Shown in pieces: positions 6,392 through 11,897 of a DNA stretch of 11,897 nt. The DNA is taken from the NCBI GenBank assembly GCA_019236485.1, contig JAFAIY010000282.1:1-11897 (forward strand), read 5' to 3'. The notes under the pieces were generated by a model. The model saw only the letters and a program-made list of their open reading frames with translations. It ran no database searches and was not told where the DNA came from. Every line of letters begins with the position of its first letter. The first letter of the stretch is position 1. The translations under genes and the position numbers were made by a program. Source of the stretch: Comamonas sp. GTDB taxonomy: Bacteria; Pseudomonadota; Gammaproteobacteria; Burkholderiales; Burkholderiaceae_C.

Positions 6392-8275
6392 ATGACCAAT
6401 CCGGCATCCCGCCCCCTGCGGCTCAGCACGCTGTGCCTGGCGCTCGCGGCCACCCTGTCCCTGCCCGCCCAGGCCGTCAAGCCCGTCACCTGGGAAGACA
6501 TCGCCAACGACGCCAAGACTCCCGGCGATGTGCTCACCTACGGCCTGGGCCTGACCGCGCAGCGCTACAGCCCGCTCAAGAAGCTGAACACCAAGAACGT
6601 GGCGGGCCTGCTGCCGGCCTGGAGCTATTCCTTCGGCGGCGAAAAACAGCGCGGCCAGGAAGCCCAAGCACTGGTGCATGACGGCGTGATCTATGTGACG
6701 GCCTCATACTCGCGCTTCGTGGCGCTGGACGCGCGCAGCGGCAAGCGTCTGTGGAGCTACGAGCACCGCCTGCCCGAAGACATCCGTCCCTGCTGCGACG
6801 TGGTCAACCGCGGCCCCGCTATCTATGGCGACAAGGTCTATTTCGGCACCCTGGATGCGCGCATCGTGGCGCTGGACCGTGCCACCGGCAAGGTGGTCTG
6901 GAACGAGAAGTTCGGCGACCACAAGGTGGGCTACACCATGACCGGCGCCCCCTTCATCGTCAAGGACCAGAAGACCGGCAAGGTGCTGCTGGTGCACGGG
7001 TCCTCGGGCGACGAGTTCGGCGTGGTCGGCTATCTCTATGCACGCGACCCCGACACGGGCAAGGAGGTCTGGGCCCGGCCCATGGTCGAAGGCCATGTGG
7101 GCCGCCTCAACGGCCAGCCCAGCACGCCCACGGGCGACCCCAAGGCGCCCAGCTGGCCCAATGACCCGAACTCCCCCACCGGCAAGGCCGAGGCCTGGAG
7201 CCAGGGCGGCGGCGCCCCCTGGCAGACCCCGTCCTTCGACGTGGAGACCAACACCATCGTGGTCGGCACCGGCAACCCCGCGCCCTGGAACACCTGGAAG
7301 CGCACGGCCAAGGGCGACGACCCGAGAAACTGGCCCAGCCTCTACACCTCGGGCCAGGCCTATGTGGACCCGGGCACCGGCGAGCTCAAGGGCTTTTTCT
7401 CGCACACGCCCAACGATGCCTGGGACTTCTCGGGCAACAACTCGGTGCTGCTGTTCGACTACAAGGACGCCAAGACCGGCAAGACCGTCAAGGCCTCGGC
7501 CCACGCCGACCGCAACGGCTTCTTCTTCGTGACCGACCGCAGCAAGCTCGCCGAAGCCACGGGCGGCCATCCCTGGAAGCAGAGCGCCATCATCAATGCC
7601 TGGCCCTTTGTCGACGGCATCACCTGGGCCTCGGGCTTCGATCTCAAGACCGGGCTGCCCATGGAGAAGAACAACCGCCCGCCCGAGCCCAAGGAAGGCG
7701 AGGAAAAAGGCGACAGCATCTTCGTCTCGCCGCCCTTCCTGGGCGGCACGAACTGGATGCCCATGAGCTACAGCCCCGACACCGGCCTGTTCTACATCCC
7801 CGCCAACCACTGGGCCATGGACTACTGGTCCGAGCACATCACCTACAAGCCCGGTGCGGCCTATCTGGGCCAGGGTTTCCGCATCAAGAAGCTGCACGAC
7901 GACCATGTGGGCACGCTGCGCGCCATCAATCCGCAGACCGGCAAGATCGTCTGGGAGCACAAGGAGCAGTTCCCACTGTGGGCCGGCACGCTCACCACGG
8001 CCGGCGGGCTGCTGTTCACGGGCACCTCGGACGGCTATGTGAAGGCCCTGGACCAGAGGACGGGCAAGGAGCTGTGGAAGTTCCAGACCGGCTCGGGCGT
8101 GGTCTCGGTACCCGTGACCTGGGAGATGGACGGCGAGCAATATGTGGGCATCCAGTCGGGCTACGGCGGCGCCGTGCCGCTGTGGGGCGGCGACATGGCC
8201 GAGCTGACCAAGCAGGTCTCGCAAGGCGGCTCCATGTGGGTCTTCAAGCTGCCCAAGCAGGTGGCCAGCAAGTGA
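6392..8275 (+). CDS. exaA: PQQ-dependent alcohol (ethanol) dehydrogenase, type I quinoprotein
   Basis: This 627-residue periplasmic quinoprotein of the ExaA/PedE group oxidises primary alcohols to aldehydes with PQQ and a metal ion. The signal peptide ends at LPAQA (residue 28). The mature protein shows repeated propeller-type tryptophan-docking motifs (such as LDARSGKRLWSYE, LDRATGKVVWNE and LDQRTGKELWKF). The adjacent Cys134-Cys135 pair (RPCCDVVNRG) forms the strained disulfide ring over PQQ in this family. The catalytic aspartate is Asp345 in NDAWDFSGNN. Residue 347, two positions on, is Ser rather than the Asp found in lanthanide enzymes such as XoxF and PedH, so Ca2+ is expected. There is no C-terminal haem c domain, so an external cytochrome is needed. 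AAGGAG precedes the chosen ATG. All 17 Ile codons are ATC, suggesting high expression. Substrate preference among alcohols is not readable. Confidence 0.93.
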   Translation: MTNPASRPLRLSTLCLALAATLSLPAQAVKPVTWEDIANDAKTPGDVLTYGLGLTAQRYSPLKKLNTKNVAGLLPAWSYSFGGEKQRGQEAQALVHDGVIYVTASYSRFVALDARSGKRLWSYEHRLPEDIRPCCDVVNRGPAIYGDKVYFGTLDARIVALDRATGKVVWNEKFGDHKVGYTMTGAPFIVKDQKTGKVLLVHGSSGDEFGVVGYLYARDPDTGKEVWARPMVEGHVGRLNGQPSTPTGDPKAPSWPNDPNSPTGKAEAWSQGGGAPWQTPSFDVETNTIVVGTGNPAPWNTWKRTAKGDDPRNWPSLYTSGQAYVDPGTGELKGFFSHTPNDAWDFSGNNSVLLFDYKDAKTGKTVKASAHADRNGFFFVTDRSKLAEATGGHPWKQSAIINAWPFVDGITWASGFDLKTGLPMEKNNRPPEPKEGEEKGDSIFVSPPFLGGTNWMPMSYSPDTGLFYIPANHWAMDYWSEHITYKPGAAYLGQGFRIKKLHDDHVGTLRAINPQTGKIVWEHKEQFPLWAGTLTTAGGLLFTGTSDGYVKALDQRTGKELWKFQTGSGVVSVPVTWEMDGEQYVGIQSGYGGAVPLWGGDMAELTKQVSQGGSMWVFKLPKQVASK

Positions 8276-8277
8276 GC

Positions 8278-8886
8278 ATGATGGCCGCGCCCCCCCTGCT
8301 CCGGTGCGCGGCCGTGGCGCTGGCCTGCCTGGCCGGCGTCACGGCCCCGGCCCAGACACCGGGCAATGCCGCCGATCCCGGCGAACCACTGGTGATCAAC
8401 GGCTGCCCCATCTGGCCCTATACCCGCTGCCCCGGCGCCGATCTGCGCCATGCGAACCTGGTCGGCAAGAATCTCGCGGGCGCGGACCTGCGCGGCGCCG
8501 ACCTCACGCGCGCCGACCTGCGCGCCGCGAATCTCGCGGCGGCCAACCTCGAAGGAGCGAACCTCACGGGTGCGCGCCTGGCCAAGGCCACGGCCGCCAA
8601 CACCGACTTCAAGCATGCGCGCTTCATAGGCGCGGACCTGGAAGGCGCGCGCCTGATGCGCTCGGACTTCTCGGGTGCCGAATTCATAGGTTCCAACCTA
8701 GAGATGGCGCGCTTCAACAACGCCTGGTTCGTGGGCGCGCGCTTCATCGCCAACGATCTGCAGGAAGCCAAGTTCGCCACCACCAATCTGACGAACGCGG
8801 TATTCGAGGGCAATTTCGTGCTCTACACCTTGTTCACCGAGGCGGCCATGGACGGCTGCCAGGGCTGCCAAGAAAGCTGGAAGTGA
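8278..8886 (+). CDS. Exported pentapeptide-repeat protein
   Basis: This 202-residue protein begins two bases after the quinoprotein stop (TGAGCATG), implying translational coupling; an ATG at 8281 is an equally possible start. A signal peptide (hydrophobic run ending near APAQ, residues 22-26) directs export. From about residue 52 to 180 it consists of A(D/N)Lxx pentapeptide repeats, for example ADLRGADLTRADLRAANL. These fold as a right-handed quadrilateral beta-helix in known structures. Four cysteines flank the helix: Cys43 and Cys51 before it, Cys194 and Cys197 after it. The last pair is CxxC without the following His, so it is not a haem site. The function is unknown. Its place between the dehydrogenase and its cytochrome suggests a periplasmic role in maturation, docking or stabilisation of this electron-transfer system. 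Confidence 0.87.
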   Translation: MMAAPPLLRCAAVALACLAGVTAPAQTPGNAADPGEPLVINGCPIWPYTRCPGADLRHANLVGKNLAGADLRGADLTRADLRAANLAAANLEGANLTGARLAKATAANTDFKHARFIGADLEGARLMRSDFSGAEFIGSNLEMARFNNAWFVGARFIANDLQEAKFATTNLTNAVFEGNFVLYTLFTEAAMDGCQGCQESWK

Positions 8887-9329
8887 TGCGCACCATTCTG
8901 CTGTTTGCTCTCGCGCTGGCCGGCCAGGCCCAGGCCTTCGAGCCCTTCGCCCCGCAGGTGGACACGGCGCCGCTGCCACCGGCCGCGCGCACCTGGACCG
9001 AACCCAATCCCCTGCGCGGCAACCAGGAGGCCATGGCCATAGGGCGCAGCGCCTTTAACCAGACCTGCGCTCACTGCCATGGCATGGATGCCAACGGCTC
9101 GCGCTCCCCGGCGCCCGATCTGCGGCGCATGGGAGCCGGCTGCAAGCGCATCGCGGACGACGCGCTGCGCCAGCGCTGCCTGGCCGATGCCGATGCCTTC
9201 TTCATCAAGTCGGTGCGCTACGGCAAGCAGAAATTCGGCATCGTCCATATGCCGCCCTGGGATGGCGTGCTGTCCCCGGAGCTGGTCTGGTCGCTGCGGA
9301 CCTTTGTGGAAAACGCTCCGGCGCGCTAG
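8886..9329 (+). CDS. Second cytochrome c-550, PedF-like
   Basis: This is a 147-residue exported monohaem cytochrome c. The start codon overlaps the preceding stop by one base (TGATG), so translation is coupled to the pentapeptide-repeat gene. The signal peptide ends at AQA (residue 17). The haem motif is CAHCH (Cys61, Cys64, His65), and Met122 in VHMPPWDG is the likely axial ligand. It aligns along its length with the minus-strand PedF homologue: VDT-x2-LP near the mature N-terminus, IG-S-A-NQ before the haem, APDLR after it, and a cysteine pair 12 residues apart (Cys86, Cys98). It is therefore a paralogue. Being in the same operon as the quinoprotein, it is the most direct candidate for its electron acceptor. 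The two cytochromes may act in series or under different conditions. Confidence 0.9.
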   Translation: MRTILLFALALAGQAQAFEPFAPQVDTAPLPPAARTWTEPNPLRGNQEAMAIGRSAFNQTCAHCHGMDANGSRSPAPDLRRMGAGCKRIADDALRQRCLADADAFFIKSVRYGKQKFGIVHMPPWDGVLSPELVWSLRTFVENAPAR

Positions 9330-9357
9330 CATCGGGAAATGCCTCAGAGTCCAATCG

Positions 9358-9397
9358 GCAGCTGGCGCTTGTGCTGCAAGCGCCAGCTGCTATTTTT
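9358..9397 (+). terminator. Intrinsic terminator of the quinoprotein operon
   Basis: A perfect 14-bp stem (9358-9371 with 9377-9390) has a 5-nt loop TGCTG and is followed by TATTTTT. It lies 28 bp after the cytochrome stop. The T-tract overlaps the TAA stop codon of the convergent minus-strand hydrolase gene, so the same hairpin sits immediately downstream of that gene. No T-tract serves the minus-strand direction. Confidence 0.93.
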
Positions 9398-10469
9398 ATG
9401 GAAGCACCAAGGGCGGCGCGGCAAGGCATTGGCACAAGGCCGCGCGCATCGCAGGCTCGTCGGCCAGATGGCCGCAGGACGGCAGCCGCAGGCTCACCGC
9501 TGCGCCGGCCGCCAGCCCCATGCGGGCCCAGCGCCGGCTGTTGGCGGGCGGGCAGATGGCATCGAAGCGCCCATGCACCCAATCCACGGCCACGCCTTGC
9601 TGGGCCAGCGCACGCACGGCGCCGTCAAGAGCGCCCGGCCGCACAAAACCCCGGTGCTGCAGATAGTGGGCCTGGACTCGATAGCGGGCCCATAGCAAGC
9701 GGTCGGCCCGGTTCGCCCGCGGCCGCAGCAGCTCCGCCTCGGCGCGGCGCTGCCGCCGGCGCAACACCGCCCATTCACGGCGCAGCGCGGCGGCTTTGCC
9801 GACCCGGGCATGAAGCAGGCTGCGCCTCAGTCCGGCCGCGGCATCGCGCATCTCGCGCAGCGCCCAGCCGCGCAAGGCGTGCAGCGATGCAACACCAGGT
9901 GTTCCGCTTTGAAGCAGTTGTGCCAGATCGACAAGCGCCCAGGCCAGCGGCGTCCCGGGCTTCACGGGCCAGACGGCATCGCTGCGGCCCAGTGCTTTTC
10001 CCTTGCGGGCCGAAGGCAGCAGCAGGCCGCCGATCTCGCGCCGCGTGAGGCGGAACGCGCCGCGCAACACCAGCCGCTGCACGCGCTGCGGATGCTGCCG
10101 CGCATAGCTGAGCGCCACCACCGTCCCCCAGGAACCGGCCAGTAGCGACCAGCGCTGCAGACCCAGATGCTCGCGCAGCGCTTCGAGATCGGCCACCAGC
10201 GCGACCGTATGGTTGGCCTGGATGCAGCCCCTGGGGCGCGATGCGCCGGCGCCGCGCTGGTCCGGTGCGATCACGCGCTGCCGTCCCAGATCGAAGGGCT
10301 TGAGCATGCCCGGCTGGCAGCCGCCGCCCGGCCCGCCGTGCAGCAGCAGCCAGCATTCACCGTCGGCATGGCCGAGCTCGCGCCAGGCCACGCGGTGCGC
10401 ACCGCGTGCCAGCCATCGCGGCGCTGGCCAGAAGGGCTTGGATGAGGTGGCATCGAACTTGCTTTTCAT
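9396..10469 (-). CDS. Alpha/beta hydrolase, proline iminopeptidase-type (S33)
   Basis: This 357-residue cytoplasmic hydrolase carries the hallmarks of proline iminopeptidases. The oxyanion motif HGGPGGG is at 44-50, and DQRGAGAS at 70-77. The nucleophile elbow AGSWGT has Ser113; family members usually read GGSWG. The acid Asp303 is in [10 protein letters not shown] and the base His334 in CGHLA. Such enzymes remove N-terminal proline or other residues from peptides. The central cap region is long and rich in Arg and Ala, so substrate range is uncertain. The ATG at 10469 is preceded by an AAGG sequence at moderate distance. The gene is divergent from pqqA, and its first codons contain the predicted sigma-54 promoter of pqqA. 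A peptidase beside a gene for a peptide cofactor precursor invites a link to PQQ maturation, but nothing here proves one. Confidence 0.85.
   Translation of the reverse strand: MKSKFDATSSKPFWPAPRWLARGAHRVAWRELGHADGECWLLLHGGPGGGCQPGMLKPFDLGRQRVIAPDQRGAGASRPRGCIQANHTVALVADLEALREHLGLQRWSLLAGSWGTVVALSYARQHPQRVQRLVLRGAFRLTRREIGGLLLPSARKGKALGRSDAVWPVKPGTPLAWALVDLAQLLQSGTPGVASLHALRGWALREMRDAAAGLRRSLLHARVGKAAALRREWAVLRRRQRRAEAELLRPRANRADRLLWARYRVQAHYLQHRGFVRPGALDGAVRALAQQGVAVDWVHGRFDAICPPANSRRWARMGLAAGAAVSLRLPSCGHLADEPAMRAALCQCLAAPPLVLP
10448..10463 (+). promoter_or_regulatory. Sigma-54 (-24/-12) promoter of the pqq operon
   Basis: TGGCAT-CGAAC-TTGCT differs from TGGCAC-N5-TTGC(A/T) only at the last base of the -24 box. 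The spacing is exact. The predicted start is near 10473, about 72 nt before the pqqA ATG. The element lies inside the first codons of the divergent hydrolase gene. No palindrome like those at 3377 and 3418 was found in the preceding 200 bp, so the activator site, if any, is unidentified. Confidence 0.68.
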
Positions 10470-10544
10470 GCTTGCAGCCTTGGTGAACCTGTGTCATCGC
10501 AGCTGCAAACATGTTTCATGCCAACCCTATCCAAGGAGACCCTC

Positions 10545-10619
10545 ATGCAATGGACAGCCCCCACCTTCACCGATCTGCGTTTCGGCTTCGAAATCACCAT
10601 GTACATCGCCAACCGCTGA
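10545..10619 (+). CDS. pqqA: PQQ precursor peptide PqqA
   Basis: This gene encodes a 24-residue peptide, [13 protein letters not shown]... ending in MYIANR, preceded by AAGGAG nine bases upstream. It contains the diagnostic E-x3-Y pair, Glu16 and Tyr20 (FEITMY). Family knowledge says the radical-SAM enzyme PqqE joins these side chains and the crosslinked pair becomes the PQQ skeleton. Length and motif match PqqA throughout proteobacteria. It is the first gene of the pqq operon, and pqqB follows after 73 bp containing a hairpin. Confidence 0.97.
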   Translation: MQWTAPTFTDLRFGFEITMYIANR

Positions 10620-10637
10620 GACCCGGCCACTGACCCC

Positions 10638-10673
10638 GGCAAAGCGCCTGCGCCACGGCTCTCGCGCTTTGCC
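10638..10673 (+). repeat. Hairpin in the pqqA-pqqB intercistronic region
   Basis: GGCAAAGCGC (10638-10647) and GCGCTTTGCC (10664-10673) form a perfect 10-bp inverted repeat around a 16-nt loop. A pyrimidine-rich stretch (CGCTTCCTTGTT) follows, but no true T-tract. It starts 18 bp after the pqqA stop and ends 19 bp before the pqqB start. It could act as a partial terminator or an mRNA 3' protector giving more pqqA than pqqB transcript, as the short peptide precursor would require. Confidence 0.7.
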
Positions 10674-10692
10674 CGCTTCCTTGTTCACCACC

Positions 10693-11610
10693 ATGCATCT
10701 GCGCGTTCTAGGCTCCGCCGCCGGCGGCGGCTTTCCCCAGTGGAATTGCAATTGCTCCAACTGCGACGGCCTGCGCCGCGGCAGCCTGCGTGCCCAGGCA
10801 CGCACCCAATCCTCGATAGCAGTCAGCGCCAATGGCCGCGACTGGCTGCTCGTCAACGCCTCGCCCGACATTCTTCAGCAGATCCGCGCCACGCCGCAGC
10901 TGCAACCCGCGCGTGCGGTACGCGACAGCGGCATTGCGGCCGTGCTGCTCATGGACGCGCAGATCGACCATGTGACCGGCCTGCTGATGCTGCGCGAGCG
11001 CCAGAGCCCGCTGCCGCTGCTGGCCACGCGCGAAGTACTGTCGGACATAGGCGCGGGCTTCCCGATCACCAAGATTCTTTCGCATTACTGCGGCGTGCAG
11101 CCCCAGCCCATTCCCCATGACGGCAGCGCCTTCGGCGTCCCCGGTCTGAAGGGCCTGGAGATACGTGCCGTGGCACTGTCGTCCAAGCCCCCGCCGTACT
11201 CGCCGTTTCGCGGTGCTCCGCGGCCCGGCGACAACATCGGCATCGTGCTCCAGAACCCGGCCACGGGAGCGCGCGCCTTTTATGCGCCGGGCCTGGGCGA
11301 GGTCACGCCCGAGCTGCAGACGCTGATGGCCGGCTGCGATGTGGTGCTGGTGGACGGCACGTTCTGGCGCGCCGACGAGATGCAGAGCCTGGGCCTGTCC
11401 GAGAAAAGTGCCGCCGACATGGGCCACCTGCCGCAAAGCGGGCCGGGCGGCATGCTCGAGCATTTTCGCCGCCTGCCCGCGCGCACGCGCAAGCTGCTGA
11501 TCCACATCAACAACACCAATCCCATCCTGGTCGAGGACTCGGCCGAGCGCGCCTTGCTGGACGAGCTGGGCATAGAAGTTGCACACGACGGCATGGACAT
11601 CCCACTCTGA
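10693..11610 (+). CDS. pqqB: PQQ biosynthesis protein PqqB
   Basis: This 305-residue protein of the metallo-beta-lactamase fold has the length usual for PqqB. The N-terminal signature is SAAGGGFPQWNCNC, followed by a third cysteine (Cys19, Cys21 and Cys24), a cluster typical of the family. The metal-site region reads DAQIDHVTGLLML instead of the canonical HxHxDH, also as in PqqB. Later family segments are PGDNIGIV, YAPGLGE, DGTFW, MGHLPQSGPGG and INNTNPIL. Family studies place PqqB in oxygen-dependent modification of the crosslinked precursor before PqqC acts. The ATG at 10693 has no good Shine-Dalgarno sequence, so translation may depend on local structure, but no alternative start fits the family N-terminus. 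It is followed after 9 bp by pqqC. Confidence 0.96.
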   Translation: MHLRVLGSAAGGGFPQWNCNCSNCDGLRRGSLRAQARTQSSIAVSANGRDWLLVNASPDILQQIRATPQLQPARAVRDSGIAAVLLMDAQIDHVTGLLMLRERQSPLPLLATREVLSDIGAGFPITKILSHYCGVQPQPIPHDGSAFGVPGLKGLEIRAVALSSKPPPYSPFRGAPRPGDNIGIVLQNPATGARAFYAPGLGEVTPELQTLMAGCDVVLVDGTFWRADEMQSLGLSEKSAADMGHLPQSGPGGMLEHFRRLPARTRKLLIHINNTNPILVEDSAERALLDELGIEVAHDGMDIPL

Positions 11611-11619
11611 AAGACCTGC

Positions 11620-11897
11620 ATGGACATCGCCACCACCGCCGCCGCGCAAGCCGATCAACCGGCCTGGAGCCGCGCCGAATTCGAAGCCCGGCTGCGCGAC
11701 AAGGGCCGCGCCTACCATATCCACCATCCTTTCAATCTGCGCATGAATGCGGGCGGCTGCACGCCCGACGAGCTGCGCTGCTGGGTGGCCAACCGCTTCT
11801 ACTACCAGATCTGCATTCCGCGCAAGGACGCCGCCATACTCGCCAACATGCCGGATCGCGCCCACCGGCGCCTGTGGGTGGAGCGCATACTCGACCA
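11620..11897 (+). CDS. pqqC: PqqC, pyrroloquinoline-quinone synthase (5' part; runs off the window)
   Basis: Only the first 92 codons are present; the frame is open to the window end. PqqC catalyses the last step of PQQ formation, a cofactor-free eight-electron oxidation with ring closure. The N-terminal signature is clear: [20 protein letters not shown] at about residues 25-44, then [22 protein letters not shown] at about 54-75. The start lies 9 bp after the pqqB stop with only a weak ribosome site (AAAGACC), consistent with coupling inside the operon. A short, variable, Ala-rich leader of about 20 residues precedes the conserved part. Confidence 0.95.
   Translation, partial: MDIATTAAAQADQPAWSRAEFEARLRDKGRAYHIHHPFNLRMNAGGCTPDELRCWVANRFYYQICIPRKDAAILANMPDRAHRRLWVERILD

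Noticed and set aside
6704..8224. 506-codon open frame antisense to the quinoprotein gene
   Set aside because: It is a by-product of high GC and strong codon bias opposite a well-conserved gene. Its translation is Ala/Gly/Val-rich and has no domain.
8278..8340. Lipoprotein signal at Cys17 of the pentapeptide-repeat protein
   Set aside because: The residues before Cys (ALAC) do not give a good lipobox with Leu at -3, and a normal signal peptidase I site follows.
8857..8870. CQGCQ at the end of the pentapeptide-repeat protein as a haem c site
   Set aside because: The histidine required by CxxCH is replaced by Gln, and it is likelier part of a disulfide or metal pair.
10708..11865. 385-codon open frame antisense to pqqB and pqqC
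   Set aside because: It mirrors two recognised genes and has no credible start context or motif.

Overview
The window is GC-rich (third codon positions are mostly G or C) and looks like a chromosomal segment of a beta-proteobacterium, probably Burkholderiales/Comamonadaceae (Comamonas, Delftia or Acidovorax type). This guess rests on codon use, the Shine-Dalgarno style and the gene families. No rRNA, tRNA, CRISPR array, insertion sequence or phage gene was seen. The content is one coherent locus for periplasmic oxidation of alcohols by a PQQ (pyrroloquinoline quinone) enzyme, together with the start of the PQQ biosynthesis operon.

Layout, left to right. (1) 97-2698, + strand: an NAD-dependent aldehyde dehydrogenase (ExaC/AcoD type), then two small, diverged FMN-binding split-barrel (pyridoxamine 5'-phosphate oxidase-like) genes. 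(2) 2795-3280, - strand: a cytochrome c-550 of the PedF family, ending in a clear hairpin terminator. (3) 3281-3609: a divergent control region. (4) 3610-5604, +: a sigma-54-dependent activator of AcoR architecture (GAF, PAS-like, AAA+, Fis-type HTH). (5) 5687-6220, +: a cytochrome b561-type membrane protein. (6) 6392-9329, +: a tightly packed unit of quinoprotein alcohol dehydrogenase, exported pentapeptide-repeat protein and a second PedF-like cytochrome c, closed by a perfect 14-bp stem terminator. (7) 9396-10469, -: a proline-iminopeptidase-type alpha/beta hydrolase. (8) 10545 to the window end, +: pqqA, pqqB and the 5' part of pqqC.

How they work together (inference from families and context). 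The exported quinoprotein oxidises alcohols to aldehydes in the periplasm using PQQ and Ca2+. It has no haem domain of its own, so electrons would pass to one or both soluble c-type cytochromes. The cytoplasmic aldehyde dehydrogenase takes the aldehyde to the acid. The pqq genes supply the cofactor.

The most striking observation is regulatory. Sigma-54 type -24/-12 promoter sequences with correct spacing stand before the aldehyde dehydrogenase, pedF, the quinoprotein operon and pqqA, and the locus encodes its own sigma-54 activator. Enzyme, electron acceptor, downstream enzyme and cofactor synthesis may thus form one RpoN-dependent regulon. Two related 17-bp imperfect palindromes, 41 bp apart between pedF and the regulator gene, are candidate activator sites.
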